Counted from the stretch's first letter, positions 46,896 to 57,130 are shown. The stretch is DNA of 64,000 nucleotides from Pseudomonas protegens (GCF_003363755.1 NZ_CP031396.1:3566501-3630500); one strand, 5' to 3'. Notes: generated from the sequence alone by a model not told the origin. Program-made: numbers and translations.

Positions 46896-47615
46896 TTACT
46901 GCGCCTTGCGCGGGCTCAAGACCATCTGCGCCGGTACGTGGCGCACGATCTGCCGGCTGATCTTCTGTTCAAAGTCGGGGTCGAGCTTCTTCACCCGCTT
47001 GCCGAGCAAGGTCGACAGCCAGGGATAATCCTCGGTGCGCGGCACCTGGATGCTCACGTCGCACTGATAATTCACCACATCGGTGGCCAGCGCATCGAGC
47101 TGATGACGCAGCTTGCGGATATCGGTGACGTTCAAGGCGATGGTGGTGCTCTGGGCCGCAGGATCGATCAGCTTGGCCGCTGGGCGCGCTTCGGCAGCCT
47201 TCAGGGCGGCTTCGGCCTGGTCCAGCTCGGCCTTGCGTGCATGGGCAATGGCGTTGTTGACACCACCGGTCAGCGCCGGCGCCTTGGGCATCAGCGCCCG
47301 AGCCCGACTCAGGGCTGTGGCCGCGGCATTCACATCGCCCTTTTGCAGGACGATCTGGCTGCGCTGCAGATAGGCTTCGGCAATCTGCCGCTGGTATTGC
47401 ACCAACTGTGGGTCGTCAGGCGTTTGTGCCTGCAGCGCACTGAGTTGGTCTTCAGCGGTGGCCAGCTCACTGCTGGCAATGTTTTGTTCCAGCTGTGCGA
47501 TGGCCGAGGCCCGCGCATCGGGGACCTGGGTGGTCGCCGGTGGCGTGCTTTGGCAGGCCCCCAGCAGCAGGGAGAATGCGACAAGGAGCAGATAACGGGA
47601 GGCGAACGGCTTCAT
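46896..47615 (-). CDS. Tetratricopeptide-like lipoprotein (PA5502-like)
   Basis: A 239-residue lipoprotein (signal MKPFASRYLLLVAFSLLLGAC, lipidated Cys21). Helical repeats are rich in Ala, Gln and Leu (ATAEDQLSALQAQTPDDPQLVQYQRQIAEAYLQRSQIVL and similar), which look TPR-like. A C-terminal segment follows (KLRHQLDALATDVVNYQCDVSI) with a Cys. The gene is normally beside znuB in Pseudomonas. It lies 37 nt after znuB on the same strand, so it may belong to the znuCB transcript. Function unknown; an envelope role is likely. Confidence 0.82.
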   Translation of the reverse strand: MKPFASRYLLLVAFSLLLGACQSTPPATTQVPDARASAIAQLEQNIASSELATAEDQLSALQAQTPDDPQLVQYQRQIAEAYLQRSQIVLQKGDVNAAATALSRARALMPKAPALTGGVNNAIAHARKAELDQAEAALKAAEARPAAKLIDPAAQSTTIALNVTDIRKLRHQLDALATDVVNYQCDVSIQVPRTEDYPWLSTLLGKRVKKLDPDFEQKISRQIVRHVPAQMVLSPRKAQ

Positions 47616-47652
47616 TCCTGCGACTCTCTAATTGCGCAAAAAGCGAGCAAGT

Positions 47653-48441
47653 CTACACCCCTCGACGGGGCAGAACAAAACTCAGCAGAAATAATGCGGC
47701 GGCCGTGACCACGATCGACGGCCCGGCCGGGGTGTCCTTGAACCAGGACAGCGCCAGCCCGCCGCACACCGCGAGCATGCCCAGCAGGCTTGCGCCCAGG
47801 GCCATCTGCTCCGGCGAACGGGCGTGACGCTGTGCCGCAGCGGCCGGGATGATCAGCAACGAGGTAATCAGCAATACCCCGACAATCTTCATCGCCACCG
47901 CAATCACCACGGCAATCAACAGCATCAGCGCCAGGCGCAGCGAAGCCACGGGCAGGCCTTCGACCTTGGCCAACTCCTCGTGCACGGTGATTGCCAGCAG
48001 GGGCCGCCACAGTGCCACCAGCAGCAACAGCACCGCTGCGCTGCCGCCGAGAATCCACGCCAGATCGCCCGGGCTGATCGCCAGCAGGTCACCGAACAGG
48101 TAGGCCATCAGGTCGATTCGCACTTCATGCATGAAGCTTAGTACCACCAGGCCCAGGGACAGGGTGCTGGGAGCAAGAATCCCCAGCAGCGTGTCGGATG
48201 CCAGAGGCTGGCGTTGTTGCAGGGTCACCAGCAGCACCGCCAGCAACAGGCAACCTACGGTGACGGCCACGGCGGGGCTGACATCCAGCAGGAAACCCAG
48301 GGCGACTCCCAGGAGCGCAGCATGGGACAGGGTGTCGCCAAAGTAGGCCATGCGCCGCCAGACCACGAAGGACCCCAAGGGGCCGGCAACCACCGCCAGG
48401 GCCAAACCTGCGAGCAGGGCGTAGAGCAGAAAATCAGCCAT
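47653..48441 (-). CDS. znuB: Zinc ABC transporter permease
   Basis: A 262-residue ABC-3 family permease with about eight helices, starting [45 protein letters not shown], the family opening. It overlaps the end of znuC by 8 nt, so the start at 48441 is firm. Imports Zn2+ with ZnuA and ZnuC. Confidence 0.95.
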   Translation of the reverse strand: MADFLLYALLAGLALAVVAGPLGSFVVWRRMAYFGDTLSHAALLGVALGFLLDVSPAVAVTVGCLLLAVLLVTLQQRQPLASDTLLGILAPSTLSLGLVVLSFMHEVRIDLMAYLFGDLLAISPGDLAWILGGSAAVLLLLVALWRPLLAITVHEELAKVEGLPVASLRLALMLLIAVVIAVAMKIVGVLLITSLLIIPAAAAQRHARSPEQMALGASLLGMLAVCGGLALSWFKDTPAGPSIVVTAAALFLLSFVLPRRGV

Positions 48442-49219
48442 GCTTGCAGTTTTCTCCGTGGACATGGGGGTGGCCCGAGGCGGGCTGGGTGACCACCGAG
48501 CCATGCAGGTCATGGGCGTGATCGTGATGGTGGTGGTAGATCGCCAGGCTTGGCGCGTTCTTGCCAAACAGCTCGACGAAGGCGGGATCGCCGCTGACCT
48601 GTTCGGGGTGGCCCGAGCAGCAGACGTGGCGGTTCAGGCAGACCACCTGGTCGGTTGTGCTCATTACCAGATGCAAGTCATGGGAGACCATCAGCACGCC
48701 GCAGCCATGCCGGTCCCGCAGGCGAGTGATCAGGCTGTAGAGCTCGGCCTGGCCGGCGACGTCAACGCCTTGTACCGGCTCGTCGAGTACCAGCAGTTCA
48801 GGCTCGCGCAGCAATGCCCGGGCCAGCAGCACGCGCTGCATTTCGCCGCCGGAAATGCTTTGCACCGGGCTGTCGATCACCTGCTCGGCGCCGACTTCCT
48901 TGAGGGCTGCCAAGGCTCGGCTGCGATCCACGCCCGGCACCAGGCGCAGAAAGCGCAGCACCGACAGGGGCAGGGTCGGGTCGACATGGAGCTTTTGCGG
49001 CATGTAGCCGACCCGCAGCTTGGGCTTGCGCCAGACGCTGCCGCTGTCGGGCTTGAGCAGGCCCAGTACGGCGCGCACCAAGGTGGTCTTGCCGGCGCCG
49101 TTGGGGCCGATCAGGGTCACGATCTGCCCGGGCTCGACGCTGAGCTCGATGTTGTCCAGGACGTTCTGCCCGGCAAAGGTCACCCCGACCTGCTCGAGGC
49201 GGATCAACGCAGTGCTCAT
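48434..49219 (-). CDS. znuC: Zinc ABC transporter ATP-binding protein
   Basis: A 261-residue ATPase with Walker [10 protein letters not shown] (about residues 36-44), signature [16 protein letters not shown] and Walker [13 protein letters not shown]. The C-terminal end is His-rich ([13 protein letters not shown]), typical of ZnuC and a likely zinc buffer. Its ATG overlaps the zur stop by one base. Confidence 0.95.
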   Translation of the reverse strand: MSTALIRLEQVGVTFAGQNVLDNIELSVEPGQIVTLIGPNGAGKTTLVRAVLGLLKPDSGSVWRKPKLRVGYMPQKLHVDPTLPLSVLRFLRLVPGVDRSRALAALKEVGAEQVIDSPVQSISGGEMQRVLLARALLREPELLVLDEPVQGVDVAGQAELYSLITRLRDRHGCGVLMVSHDLHLVMSTTDQVVCLNRHVCCSGHPEQVSGDPAFVELFGKNAPSLAIYHHHHDHAHDLHGSVVTQPASGHPHVHGENCKHG

Positions 49220-49701
49220 CAAGCCCCCTGGCAGCCCGAGCAGAGTCCGACCACTTCGACGGTCTGGCCCTCGACCACGAAGCCGACGTCGCGGGCGCTG
49301 GTGATGATGGCGTCGCTGATGGATTTCTGTTCGAGCTCGATGGCGGCGTGGCATTCGCGACAGATCAGGAACTGGCCCTGGTGCGCGTGTTCCGGGTGGT
49401 TGCAGCCGACGAAGGCGTTAAGCGAGGCGATGCGGTGTACCAGGCCGTTTTCCAGGAGGAAATCCAGGGCCCGGTAAACCGTTGGCGGGGCGGCGCGACG
49501 ACCGTCCTGCTCGCTGAGTACGGCGAGAATGTCGTAAGCCCCCAGGGGCTTGTGGCTTTGCCACACCAACTCCAGTACCCGCCGACGCAGGGCGGTCAGG
49601 CGCAGGCCTTGCCGTGCGCACAGGGCGTCGGCCTCAGACAGTGCGCTGTGTACGCAGTGAGAGTGGTCGTGTGGACGGCTGGCAAGGGGTGTTTTAGGCA
49701 T
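49219..49701 (-). CDS. zur: Zinc uptake regulator Zur
   Basis: A 160-residue Fur-family repressor that binds zinc and shuts down znu genes. N-terminal HTH region ([27 protein letters not shown]) and the metal sites [25 protein letters not shown] and the final CSGC are visible. A His-rich N-terminus ([10 protein letters not shown]) is present. First gene of zur-znuC-znuB, divergent from znuA, so it controls its own operon. Confidence 0.95.
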   Translation of the reverse strand: MPKTPLASRPHDHSHCVHSALSEADALCARQGLRLTALRRRVLELVWQSHKPLGAYDILAVLSEQDGRRAAPPTVYRALDFLLENGLVHRIASLNAFVGCNHPEHAHQGQFLICRECHAAIELEQKSISDAIITSARDVGFVVEGQTVEVVGLCSGCQGA

Positions 49702-49727
49702 GAGCGGCGACGAGGTTTGTGAGAGAC

Positions 49728-49740
49728 GTTATTATGTTAC
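49728..49740. promoter_or_regulatory. Zur box between zur and znuA
   Basis: GTTATTATGTTAC matches the 13-nt core of the Zur consensus GTTATANTATAAC at most positions and lies in the 57-nt divergent gap, 27 nt from the zur start and 19 nt from the znuA start. One site can silence both directions. Confidence 0.65.
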
Positions 49741-49758
49741 CCGTTCTCGCCTCTTCGA

Positions 49759-50688
49759 GTGTCCATCGTGCCCACACTTTTTCGCCTTTTTGTCGCTTTT
49801 ACCTTCAGCTTGTTCGCGATCGGCTCGGCCCAGGCCGAAGTCCGGGTACTCACCAGCATCAAGCCGCTGCAACTGATCGCGGCGGCGGTGCAGGACGGCG
49901 TTGCGGTTCCTGAGGTGCTGCTGCCGCCGGGTGCGTCGCCGCACAACTATGCGCTGCGTCCGTCGGACGTACGCAAGGTGCAGAGTGTGGACCTGCTGTA
50001 CTGGATCGGCCCGGACATGGAGGGTTTTCTGCCGCGGGTCCTTAAGGGACGCACCCTGCCCTCGGTGGCGGTGCAGGATCTGCCGGGCATGAAGCTTCGC
50101 CATTTCGCCGAAGATAGCCACTCGCATGCCGAAGAAGCCGACGAACACGATCACGATCATCGCCCGGGAACCCTGGATGCCCACCTGTGGCTGTCGCCGA
50201 TAAATGCCCGGGTGATCGCGGCGCGCATCGCTGCGGACTTGAGTGCTGCCGACCCGGCCAACGCTGCCCGTTACCAGAGCAATCTGAAAGCATTCAATGA
50301 GCGTCTGGATGCCCTGGATACCCGTTTGAAGGCTCGTCTGGCGGGGATCGCCGGCAAGCCCTACTTCGTGTTCCATGAGGCATTCGATTACTTCGAGGAC
50401 GCTTATGGCCTCAAGCACGCCGGGGTGTTCAGCGTTGCTGCGGAAGTGCAGCCGGGTGCGCAGCACGTGGCGGCCATGCGCGCGCGTTTGCAGCAGGTGG
50501 GCAAGACCTGTGTGTTCAGCGAGCCGCCTCTGCGTCCGCGGTTGGCGGAAACCCTGGTGGCCGGGCTGCCGGTGAAACTGGCGGAGCTGGATGCGCTGGG
50601 TGGTTATACGCCCGCAACCGCTCAGGGCTATGAGCAGGTGCTGGAGAAATTGGGGAACGATCTGGCGGGCTGTCTGGAGCAGCTTTAA
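49759..50688 (+). CDS. znuA: Zinc ABC transporter substrate-binding protein
   Basis: A 309-residue cluster A-I binding protein. The signal peptide (LFRLFVAFTFSLFAIGSAQA) is cleaved before EVRVLTSIKPLQLIA. Zinc ligands are the His of LPPGASPHNYALRPSD, the His-rich loop DSHSHAEEADEHDHDH, DAHLWLSP and FHEAFDYF. Two GTG codons can start the frame, 49759 and 49768; neither has a strong ribosome site, so the start is uncertain by three residues. Confidence 0.93.
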   Translation: MSIVPTLFRLFVAFTFSLFAIGSAQAEVRVLTSIKPLQLIAAAVQDGVAVPEVLLPPGASPHNYALRPSDVRKVQSVDLLYWIGPDMEGFLPRVLKGRTLPSVAVQDLPGMKLRHFAEDSHSHAEEADEHDHDHRPGTLDAHLWLSPINARVIAARIAADLSAADPANAARYQSNLKAFNERLDALDTRLKARLAGIAGKPYFVFHEAFDYFEDAYGLKHAGVFSVAAEVQPGAQHVAAMRARLQQVGKTCVFSEPPLRPRLAETLVAGLPVKLAELDALGGYTPATAQGYEQVLEKLGNDLAGCLEQL

Positions 50689-50711
50689 GCAGAGATTGTT
50701 GTGGGACGACT

Positions 50712-50768
50712 TTCGCGGGCCAGCCCGCTCCTACAGAGTGCACCTGTAGGAGCGGGCTGGCCCGCGAA
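50712..50768. repeat. Perfect REPIN (REP doublet)
   Basis: Two 24-nt perfectly inverted arms (50712-50735 and 50745-50768) separated by the 9-nt GAGTGCACC. The core is TAGGAGCGGGCTGGCCCGCG. It fills the gap between convergent znuA and thrB and is the most regular REPIN in the window. Confidence 0.9.
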
Positions 50769-50773
50769 GCGTT

Positions 50774-51724
50774 TTACAGGGCGAACGGCAGCGTGAGGCT
50801 GACCTGTTGCCGCTGTGCCAGACGCTGCTGGAACTCCATTGGATCGTGAATCAGTACGTCCTGCCCGGCGAAACTCTCGGCGGCAATCAGTCGTGACAGC
50901 CAGAAGCGCACGCAGGCTACCCGCAGCATGGTCGGCCAGAGTTCGGCCTCGGCCGCAGTGAATGGTCGTAGCGCCGCATAGGCGCCCAACAGCGCCCGGG
51001 CCCGTGGTCCGTCGATCACGCCTTCGGCGTCGGAGCACCAGTCGTTCAAGGCAATGGCCACGTCGTAGAGCATCGGCCCCGAGCAAGCGTTGTAGAAATC
51101 GATCAGGCCGGTCAGGTGGGTGCCTTCGAACATCGCGTTGTCGCGAAACAGATCGGCGTGGATGTTGGCCCGAGGCAAGGCAAGGATCCCGGTCTTCTGT
51201 TCGGTGATTTCATCCAGCGCCCGCTGCAGCAGGTCTTGAGCGGGAGTATCGAGATGCGACAACAGCTGGGTGCCCTCCTCCTGCATCCAGTCCAGGCCAC
51301 GATCGGTCTTGCGTTTGATCATGTTGTCCTTGGTCGCCACGTGCAGATGCCCGAGCAACTCACCCACCTGGGCACAGTGCTGGGCGTTGGCTTCCTTGAT
51401 GTGCTTGCCTGCCAGGCGCGGTTGCAGCAACGCCGGTTTGCCAGCCAATTCCCGCAGGGCCACGCCGTCTGTGGTGCGCAGCGCATAAGGCACCGGCAGG
51501 TCGGCCTGGTGCAGCACGTCCAGCAGTTCGATGAAGAACGGCATTTCCTGGACCGGGCCGCGCTCCACCAGGGTCAGGACGAACTCGCCCTGCTCCAGGC
51601 TGATGAAGAAGTTGGTGTTTTCGCTACCAGCGGCGATCCCCTGGAAGTCAAGCAGGCGGCCGAGCCCATAAGGGGCGAGAAAGGTTTCCAGCTCGGGCCG
51701 AGCCAGGGGGGTGAACACAGACAT
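50774..51724 (-). CDS. thrB: Homoserine kinase ThrB
   Basis: A 316-residue homoserine kinase of the aminoglycoside-phosphotransferase fold. It phosphorylates homoserine for threonine synthesis. Catalytic loop is ANIHADLFRDNAMFE (about residues 185-200) and the metal Asp is in LTGLIDFYNAC. The start MSVFTPLARPELETFLAPYGLG is typical. It differs from the GHMP-type E. coli ThrB, as known for Pseudomonas. It follows the DUF2782 gene by 65 nt on the same strand. Confidence 0.93.
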   Translation of the reverse strand: MSVFTPLARPELETFLAPYGLGRLLDFQGIAAGSENTNFFISLEQGEFVLTLVERGPVQEMPFFIELLDVLHQADLPVPYALRTTDGVALRELAGKPALLQPRLAGKHIKEANAQHCAQVGELLGHLHVATKDNMIKRKTDRGLDWMQEEGTQLLSHLDTPAQDLLQRALDEITEQKTGILALPRANIHADLFRDNAMFEGTHLTGLIDFYNACSGPMLYDVAIALNDWCSDAEGVIDGPRARALLGAYAALRPFTAAEAELWPTMLRVACVRFWLSRLIAAESFAGQDVLIHDPMEFQQRLAQRQQVSLTLPFAL

Positions 51725-51789
51725 GGTTAAAAACTGCCAGTACGGGCGCCGCTATCGAGCCAGCGCCAATGAGTTGAAGTCGGAGTGGT

Positions 51790-52077
51790 TTACCACTCAA
51801 AGATTTTCCACGAAGGGATCAGCATATCCGGCTGATCCGAACGGATGAAGTTGCCGTCGGAGCCATCGGCGCGCACCAGGAAGTAGGGTTTACCGCCCTT
51901 GGGCGTGACTTTGATGGCGTACAGAAAGCCATTTTGCCGGTATTCCTGGATGGTCTTGTCGCCTTCCGTGCGAATGGTCACTTCCGGGTCCGCTGACGGC
52001 GCATCTTCTGCGGCGATCACGGCCATTGGAGCGATTGCAATCAAGCCGGCCAGCAGCAAGCGATTTAGTGTGCGCAT
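51790..52077 (-). CDS. DUF2782 family exported protein
   Basis: A 95-residue periplasmic protein. The signal peptide (LLLAGLIAIAPMAVIAA) is followed by EDAPSADPEVTIRTEGDKTIQEYRQNGFLYAIKVTPKGGKPYFLV, the DUF2782 signature, and an aromatic end (IPSWKIFEW). Function unknown. It lies upstream of thrB on the same strand and divergent from polA with a 74-nt gap. Confidence 0.9.
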   Translation of the reverse strand: MRTLNRLLLAGLIAIAPMAVIAAEDAPSADPEVTIRTEGDKTIQEYRQNGFLYAIKVTPKGGKPYFLVRADGSDGNFIRSDQPDMLIPSWKIFEW

Positions 52078-52151
52078 GATAACCTTGTCCCTTTGTCGTC
52101 AACGGTCCCGCTATTCTAGCGCCGGACCCGCCGAAAAGGTTGATCCTGCTC

Positions 52152-54944
52152 ATGAGCCAAGCCCCCCTCGTCCTGGTGGACGGTTCTTCATATCTGTACC
52201 GCGCGTTTCACGCGTTGCCACCTCTGACCACCTCCAAAGGCCTGCCTACCGGCGCGGTCAAGGGCGTGCTGAACATGCTCAAGAGCCTGCGCAAGCAGTA
52301 TCCGGACAGCCCGTTCGCGGTGGTCTTCGATGCCAAGGGCGGGACCTTCCGCGATGACATGTACGCCCAATACAAGGCCAACCGCCCGAGCATGCCCGAT
52401 GACATGCGGGTGCAGATCGAGCCGCTGCACGCCAGCGTGATCGCCCTGGGCTTCCCGCTGCTGTGCGTGGAAGGGGTCGAGGCCGATGACGTGATCGGCA
52501 CCCTGGCCCGCAGCAGCGCGGCGGCGGATCGCCCGGTGGTGATTTCCACCGGTGACAAAGACATGGCCCAGTTGGTCGACGGGCACATTACCTTGGTCAA
52601 CACCATGTCCGGTAGCAGCATGGATGTGGAAGGCGTGAAGGAGAAATTCGGCGTCGCTCCCGAGCAGATCATCGATTACCTGGCGCTGATGGGCGATTCT
52701 TCCGACAACATTCCGGGCGTACCGGGTATTGGTCCGAAGACGGCTTCCGGTTTGCTGGTCGGGGTCAATGGTGGCCTGAAGGAGCTCTACGAGCAGCTTG
52801 ATATCGTGCCGACCCTGCCGATTCGCGGCGCCAAGACCTTGCCGGCCAAGCTGGAAGAGCACAAGGAGATGGCCTTTCTCTCCTATCAGTTGGCGACCAT
52901 CAAGGTAGACGTGGCCCTGGATGTGGGGCTGGATGACCTGCACTTGCGCGAGCCCGACCGCGAGAAACTGGCGGAGCTCTACAGCCTGCTGGAATTCAAG
53001 AGCTGGCTCGATGATTTGCAGCGAGACGCCAAGCGCGTCGAGCTCAGCTCTGCCGAGGCGCCTGAGGCGGTGGCAGAGCAACCGGCAGCGGCGGAGCAGG
53101 CGCCACTTGAGTTGCAGTACGAAACCATCCTCGACCAGGAGCGTTTTGCGGTCTGGCTGGAGAAGCTGAAAAACGCCAAGCTGATTGCGTTCGATACCGA
53201 GACCACCGGTATCGATGCACAACAGGCGCAACTGGTGGGGCTGTCCTTCTCGGTCAAGGCCGGGGAAGCGGCCTACGTTCCGTTGACCCACTCCTATATG
53301 GGCGTTCCGGAGCAGCTGGATCGCGACACTGTGCTGCTGGCTTTGAAGCCGTTGCTGGAAGATCCCAAGCTGCTCAAGGTCGGTCAGCACGCCAAGTTCG
53401 ACATGAACATCCTGGCCAATTGCGCCATAGGTGGCGATCAGGCCAATGGCATCACTGTGCGCGGCATTGCCTTCGACACCATGCTCGAATCCTACGTGCT
53501 CAACTCCACCGCCACTCGCCATGACATGGACAGCCTGGCGCAGAAGTACCTGGACCACAGCACCGTGAGCTTCCAGGACATCGCCGGCAAGGGCGCCAAA
53601 CAGCTGACTTTCGATCAGATCCCCCTTGAGCAGGCGGGGCCGTATGCTGCTGAAGATGCCGATGTGACCTTGCGTCTGCACCAGGTGCTGTTCGAGAAGC
53701 TGACAGCCATTCCGAGCCTGGCCAGCGTATTGACCGATATCGAGATGCCGCTGGTGCCGGTCCTGGCGCGTATCGAGCGTCAGGGCGCTCTGGTGGACGA
53801 CAAGCTGCTGGGGCTTCAGAGCATCGAGCTGGGGGACAAGATGGTTGCCCTTGAGCGCGAGGCTTTCGAGATCGCGGGTGAGGAGTTCAACCTGGGCTCG
53901 CCCAAGCAACTGGGGACGATTCTCTACGACAAGCTCGGCCTGCCGGTGCTGAAAAAGACCGCCAAGGGCCAGCCTTCTACGGCTGAAGAGGTGTTGGCCA
54001 AGCTCGCCGAAGACGACTATCCGCTGCCTCGGGTGTTGATGCAGTACCGCTCCATGAGCAAGCTGAAAAGCACCTACACCGATCGCCTGCCCGAGCAGAT
54101 CAACCCGCGCACGGGGCGTATCCACACCTCCTATCATCAGGCTGTGGCGTCTACCGGGCGTCTGTCCTCCAGTGATCCGAACCTGCAGAACATCCCGGTG
54201 CGCACCGCGGAAGGTCGGCGTATTCGCCAGGCCTTTATCGCCCCGGCCGGCTACAAGCTGCTGGCGGCGGACTATTCGCAGATCGAGTTGCGGATCATGG
54301 CGCACTTGTCCCGGGACGAAGGCCTGCTCAATGCCTTCCGCAACAACCTGGATGTGCACACCGCTACGGCTGCCGAAGTGTTCAAGGTGGAGCTCAAGGA
54401 CGTTACGTCCGATCAGCGTCGCAGTGCCAAGGCCATCAACTTTGGTCTGATCTATGGCATGGGCGCGCAGAAGCTGGGCAAGGATATCGGCGTCGATACC
54501 AAGCAGGCCAAGGCCTACATCGATACCTATTTCGCCCGCTATCCGGGGGTTCGCGAGTATATGGACCGTACCCGTGCCCAGGCGGCGGACCAAGGGTATG
54601 TGGAGACCATCTTCGGTCGCCGGCTGTACCTGCCGGAGATCAACTCCAACAAGCCGCAGGAGCGTGCCGGGGCCGAGCGCACCGCGATCAACGCGCCGAT
54701 GCAGGGCACGGCGGCGGATATCATCAAGAAGGCCATGGTGGCGGTGGACAACTGGCTGGAGTCCTCGGGGCTGGATGCCCGGGTCATTCTGCAAGTACAC
54801 GACGAACTGGTACTGGAGGTGCGTGAGGACCTGGTGGATCAAGTACGTGATGAGATTCGCGGCTACATGAGCGGTGCCGCAACTCTGGATGTGCCGTTAT
54901 TGGTTGAAGTCGGCGTGGGAAATAACTGGGATGAGGCCCACTAA
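52152..54944 (+). CDS. polA: DNA polymerase I
   Basis: A 930-residue PolA with three domains. The 5'-3' exonuclease covers about residues 1-290 ([47 protein letters not shown]). The proofreading 3'-5' exonuclease spans about 320-520 with DTETTGID intact. The polymerase domain has [32 protein letters not shown] and [11 protein letters not shown]. It fills Okazaki gaps and repairs. ATG at 52152 gives the normal start [14 protein letters not shown]. The sRNA gene ersA lies downstream, as in all pseudomonads I know. Confidence 0.98.
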   Translation: MSQAPLVLVDGSSYLYRAFHALPPLTTSKGLPTGAVKGVLNMLKSLRKQYPDSPFAVVFDAKGGTFRDDMYAQYKANRPSMPDDMRVQIEPLHASVIALGFPLLCVEGVEADDVIGTLARSSAAADRPVVISTGDKDMAQLVDGHITLVNTMSGSSMDVEGVKEKFGVAPEQIIDYLALMGDSSDNIPGVPGIGPKTASGLLVGVNGGLKELYEQLDIVPTLPIRGAKTLPAKLEEHKEMAFLSYQLATIKVDVALDVGLDDLHLREPDREKLAELYSLLEFKSWLDDLQRDAKRVELSSAEAPEAVAEQPAAAEQAPLELQYETILDQERFAVWLEKLKNAKLIAFDTETTGIDAQQAQLVGLSFSVKAGEAAYVPLTHSYMGVPEQLDRDTVLLALKPLLEDPKLLKVGQHAKFDMNILANCAIGGDQANGITVRGIAFDTMLESYVLNSTATRHDMDSLAQKYLDHSTVSFQDIAGKGAKQLTFDQIPLEQAGPYAAEDADVTLRLHQVLFEKLTAIPSLASVLTDIEMPLVPVLARIERQGALVDDKLLGLQSIELGDKMVALEREAFEIAGEEFNLGSPKQLGTILYDKLGLPVLKKTAKGQPSTAEEVLAKLAEDDYPLPRVLMQYRSMSKLKSTYTDRLPEQINPRTGRIHTSYHQAVASTGRLSSSDPNLQNIPVRTAEGRRIRQAFIAPAGYKLLAADYSQIELRIMAHLSRDEGLLNAFRNNLDVHTATAAEVFKVELKDVTSDQRRSAKAINFGLIYGMGAQKLGKDIGVDTKQAKAYIDTYFARYPGVREYMDRTRAQAADQGYVETIFGRRLYLPEINSNKPQERAGAERTAINAPMQGTAADIIKKAMVAVDNWLESSGLDARVILQVHDELVLEVREDLVDQVRDEIRGYMSGAATLDVPLLVEVGVGNNWDEAH

Positions 54945-55056
54945 GGGCTCTTTTAAGCGGTTTTTGCCGCGGCATAGTGTCGCGGTAAAAGCTGGCCAGG
55001 GGCTATTAGCACGGAAAATTTCATCGTTTATTGCCAATAGTTTTTGCAATCCGCCG

Positions 55057-55084
55057 GAACTAAATCGGTGAAAGCTCACTCAGA
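55057..55084 (+). promoter_or_regulatory. AlgU (sigma-22) promoter of ersA
   Basis: GAACTA (55057-55062), 17-nt spacer, TCAGA (55080-55084). ErsA is known to depend on AlgU in P. aeruginosa, and the element lies just upstream of the expected RNA start. Confidence 0.75.
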
Positions 55085-55091
55085 GTTACTG

Positions 55092-55221
55092 AATGGCTGG
55101 TGAAGCCCTTCGATGCTCCTATGTTGTGTTAAGTGTTGGCAGATATCTGGACCCCGCCCTAGCGGTCTAGAACTTGAACCCCGAACTTCCCCCTCCCCAT
55201 ACGAAGTCCGGGGTTTTTTTT
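55092..55221 (+). ncRNA. ersA: Small regulatory RNA ErsA
   Basis: The polA-engB gap holds a transcript of about 130 nt ending in an intrinsic terminator. Its arms are CCCCGAACTT / AAGTCCGGGG (one mismatch) and eight T follow (55214-55221). The C-rich loop CTTCCCCCTCCCCAT is the known seed of ErsA, an Hfq-dependent RNA that represses targets such as algC and oprD in P. aeruginosa by pairing near their ribosome sites. Location (like Spot 42 downstream of polA), size and AlgU promoter all agree. The 5' end is estimated from the promoter. Confidence 0.85.
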
Positions 55222-55227
55222 GCCTGA

Positions 55228-55344
55228 AAATTGCCTGCGCGGCGACCATGCTGCGTTAAAAAGCGGCGGGAAATGCTCATTTAGGCCCCTAAACTCCGCT
55301 TTCCCGCCGCTTTTTGCCTTGCCTGATCACCGCGCAGACAATTT
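55228..55344. repeat. Nested inverted repeat between ersA and engB
   Basis: Outer arms AAATTGCCTGCGCGG (55228-55242) and CCGCGCAGACAATTT (55330-55344) pair with one mismatch. Inner arms AAAAAGCGGCGGGAAA (55258-55273) and TTTCCCGCCGCTTTTT (55300-55315) pair perfectly over 16 bp, and a third hairpin TTTAGGCCCCTAAA lies in the loop. The inner stem has A and T runs on either side and can end transcripts from both directions, including engB. The outer arms are not needed for termination. Confidence 0.75.
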
Positions 55345-55355
55345 GAAACTCTTTC

Positions 55356-55997
55356 TCAGGCCTCGGTTTCGGCGCCTTTGTCGGCCAGTTCCATCCAGCC
55401 TGCCAGCACGGTGTAGGCCTCTTCCAGGCCCATGCGCTTGGGGGCCGAGAACAGTTGGATGGTGACCGCTTCGCCCCAGCCCTTGCGGATCTGCGACTGC
55501 ACCTTGAGCAGGGTGTTCTTGGCTGCGCCATAGGTCAGTTTGTCGGCCTTGGTCAGCAGGATGTGCATCGGCATGCCGCTGGCGACCGCCCAGTCCAGCA
55601 TCAACAGGTCGAAGTCGGTCATGGGATGACGGATGTCCATCATCAGGATCAAGCCTTTAAGGCTCTCGCGGCTGCCCAGATAAGCTTCCAAGTGGCGCTG
55701 CCAGTGCTGCTTCAGCGGGATCGGTACTTTGGCGTAACCATAGCCCGGCAGGTCGACCAGACGGCGATCGTCGTCTAGCTTGAAGAAGTTCAACAACTGC
55801 GTGCGACCCGGTGTTTTCGAGGTGCGTGCCAGGCTGGCGTGGGTCAGGGTGTTCAGGGCGCTGGATTTACCGGCGTTGGAGCGCCCGGCAAAGGCCACTT
55901 CAAAGCCGTCATCGTCAGGACATTGGTCGACTTTGGCGGCGCTGAGCATGAACGTAGCCTGTTGGCACAGACCGAGGATGGGGTTCTTGAGTTGCAT
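55356..55997 (-). CDS. engB: Ribosome-assembly GTPase EngB (YihA/YsxC)
   Basis: A 213-residue GTPase of the TrmE-Era-EngA superfamily needed for 50S ribosome assembly. G1 [11 protein letters not shown]2/G3 region [11 protein letters not shown] and VDLPGYG, G4 LLTKADKL are all intact. I start at the ATG at 55997 ([20 protein letters not shown]), the family start; the frame upstream is open but unlike the family. Downstream is the nested inverted repeat that probably terminates it. Confidence 0.95.
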   Translation of the reverse strand: MQLKNPILGLCQQATFMLSAAKVDQCPDDDGFEVAFAGRSNAGKSSALNTLTHASLARTSKTPGRTQLLNFFKLDDDRRLVDLPGYGYAKVPIPLKQHWQRHLEAYLGSRESLKGLILMMDIRHPMTDFDLLMLDWAVASGMPMHILLTKADKLTYGAAKNTLLKVQSQIRKGWGEAVTIQLFSAPKRMGLEEAYTVLAGWMELADKGAETEA

Positions 55998-56188
55998 GGG
56001 ATTTCCGATAGGGGCGATGCCGAGAGTGGACGCGGCGAGCGGTGTCGTTTCCGTTTCAGTAACGCCAGTATATAATGCCGCAGATTTTGTGTGCGCTTTG
56101 TCCCAGCGTAGGATGAAGTTCACGAGAGCGATAAACCTTGAATGCGCATTAGAACGCAGCACGCTCTCAACCCTGAAAAGGTCGTTTT

Positions 56189-56479
56189 ATGACGAAATGG
56201 CTGCTAGCTGCCGGTGTCTTGATGCCGCTTTACAGCGCTCAGGCTACACAGGATCCGGAAGCTGTGTACAACCGTGTTTGTGGGGCTTGTCATTCCGGCC
56301 AACTACCCACGGCGCCCCGCAAGGGCGACCAGGAAGCTTGGGCGCCGAGGTTGGCGCAAGGTATGGAGACGCTGGTGCAACACGTGACCCAGGGTTTCAA
56401 GGCGATGCCGCCGCGTGGTTTGTGCATGGACTGCAGTGCCGAGGATTACCGAGCCATCATCCATTGGATGAGCGAGTGA
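56189..56479 (+). CDS. Small periplasmic cytochrome c (c5-like)
   Basis: A 96-residue exported protein with one heme site, CGACHSG, and the axial Met in FKAMPPRGLCMDCS. Two further Cys in CMDC are the class c5 pair. Signal peptide about residues 1-20 (MTKWLLAAGVLMPLYSAQAT). It lies 45 nt before the cytochrome c4 gene on the same strand, as in PAO1 (PA5491-PA5490). Probably an electron carrier to terminal oxidases. Confidence 0.88.
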   Translation: MTKWLLAAGVLMPLYSAQATQDPEAVYNRVCGACHSGQLPTAPRKGDQEAWAPRLAQGMETLVQHVTQGFKAMPPRGLCMDCSAEDYRAIIHWMSE

Positions 56480-56524
56480 TTCCGGTCCATAACTCTTAAC
56501 CCTTAGCCGTAGTTGGATTAGCTG

Positions 56525-57130
56525 ATGAACAAATTACTCGTGAGTCTGCTGTTGACCTTGGGCATCACAGGTGTCGCCCATGCCGCAGGCGACGCTGCTG
56601 CCGGTCAGGCGAAAACCGCAGTATGTGGCGCTTGCCACGGCCCTGATGGGAACAGCATGGCGCCAAACTTTCCCAAGCTGGCGGGTCAGGGGGAAAAGTA
56701 CCTGGAGAAGCAGCTGCACGACATCAAGTCCGGCAAGCGGCAAGTGCTGGAAATGACCGGTATGCTGACCAATCTGAACGATCAGGACCTGGCTGACATC
56801 GCCGCTTACTTCGCCAGCCAGAAAGGCAGCGTCGGCGCCGCTGATCCTAAAGTCGTGGCCCGTGGCGAAGAACTCTTCCGGGGCGGCAAGCTGGATCAAG
56901 GCATGCCAGCCTGCACCGGCTGCCATGCGCCAAATGGCGCCGGTAACGCAGCGGCCGGCTTTCCTCACCTGGGTGGGCAGCATGCACAATATGTGGCCAA
57001 GCAGCTGACTGACTTCCGCGAAGGCAACCGCACCAACGACGGCGATACCATGGTCATGCGCAGCATCGCCGCCAAGTTGAGCAACAAAGACATCGAGGCG
57101 GTGTCCAGCTATATTCAGGGCCTGCACTAA
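56525..57130 (+). CDS. cc4: Diheme cytochrome c4
   Basis: A 201-residue exported diheme cytochrome. Signal peptide MNKLLVSLLLTLGITGVAHA. Heme sites are CGACHGPDGN and CTGCHAPNG in two similar halves, each with a Met ligand (GNSMAPNFPKLAGQG; NDGDTMVMRSIAAKLS). Cytochrome c4 donates electrons to cbb3-type oxidases in Pseudomonas. Follows the c5-like gene. Confidence 0.95.
   Translation: MNKLLVSLLLTLGITGVAHAAGDAAAGQAKTAVCGACHGPDGNSMAPNFPKLAGQGEKYLEKQLHDIKSGKRQVLEMTGMLTNLNDQDLADIAAYFASQKGSVGAADPKVVARGEELFRGGKLDQGMPACTGCHAPNGAGNAAAGFPHLGGQHAQYVAKQLTDFREGNRTNDGDTMVMRSIAAKLSNKDIEAVSSYIQGLH

Noticed and set aside
52188..54842. Antisense open frame of about 880 codons opposite polA
   Set aside because: The same GC effect; no motif, and polA on the plus strand is complete with all domains.
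55998..56162. Longer start for engB
   Set aside because: The extension would overlap the promoter of the cytochrome gene and has no similarity to EngB.
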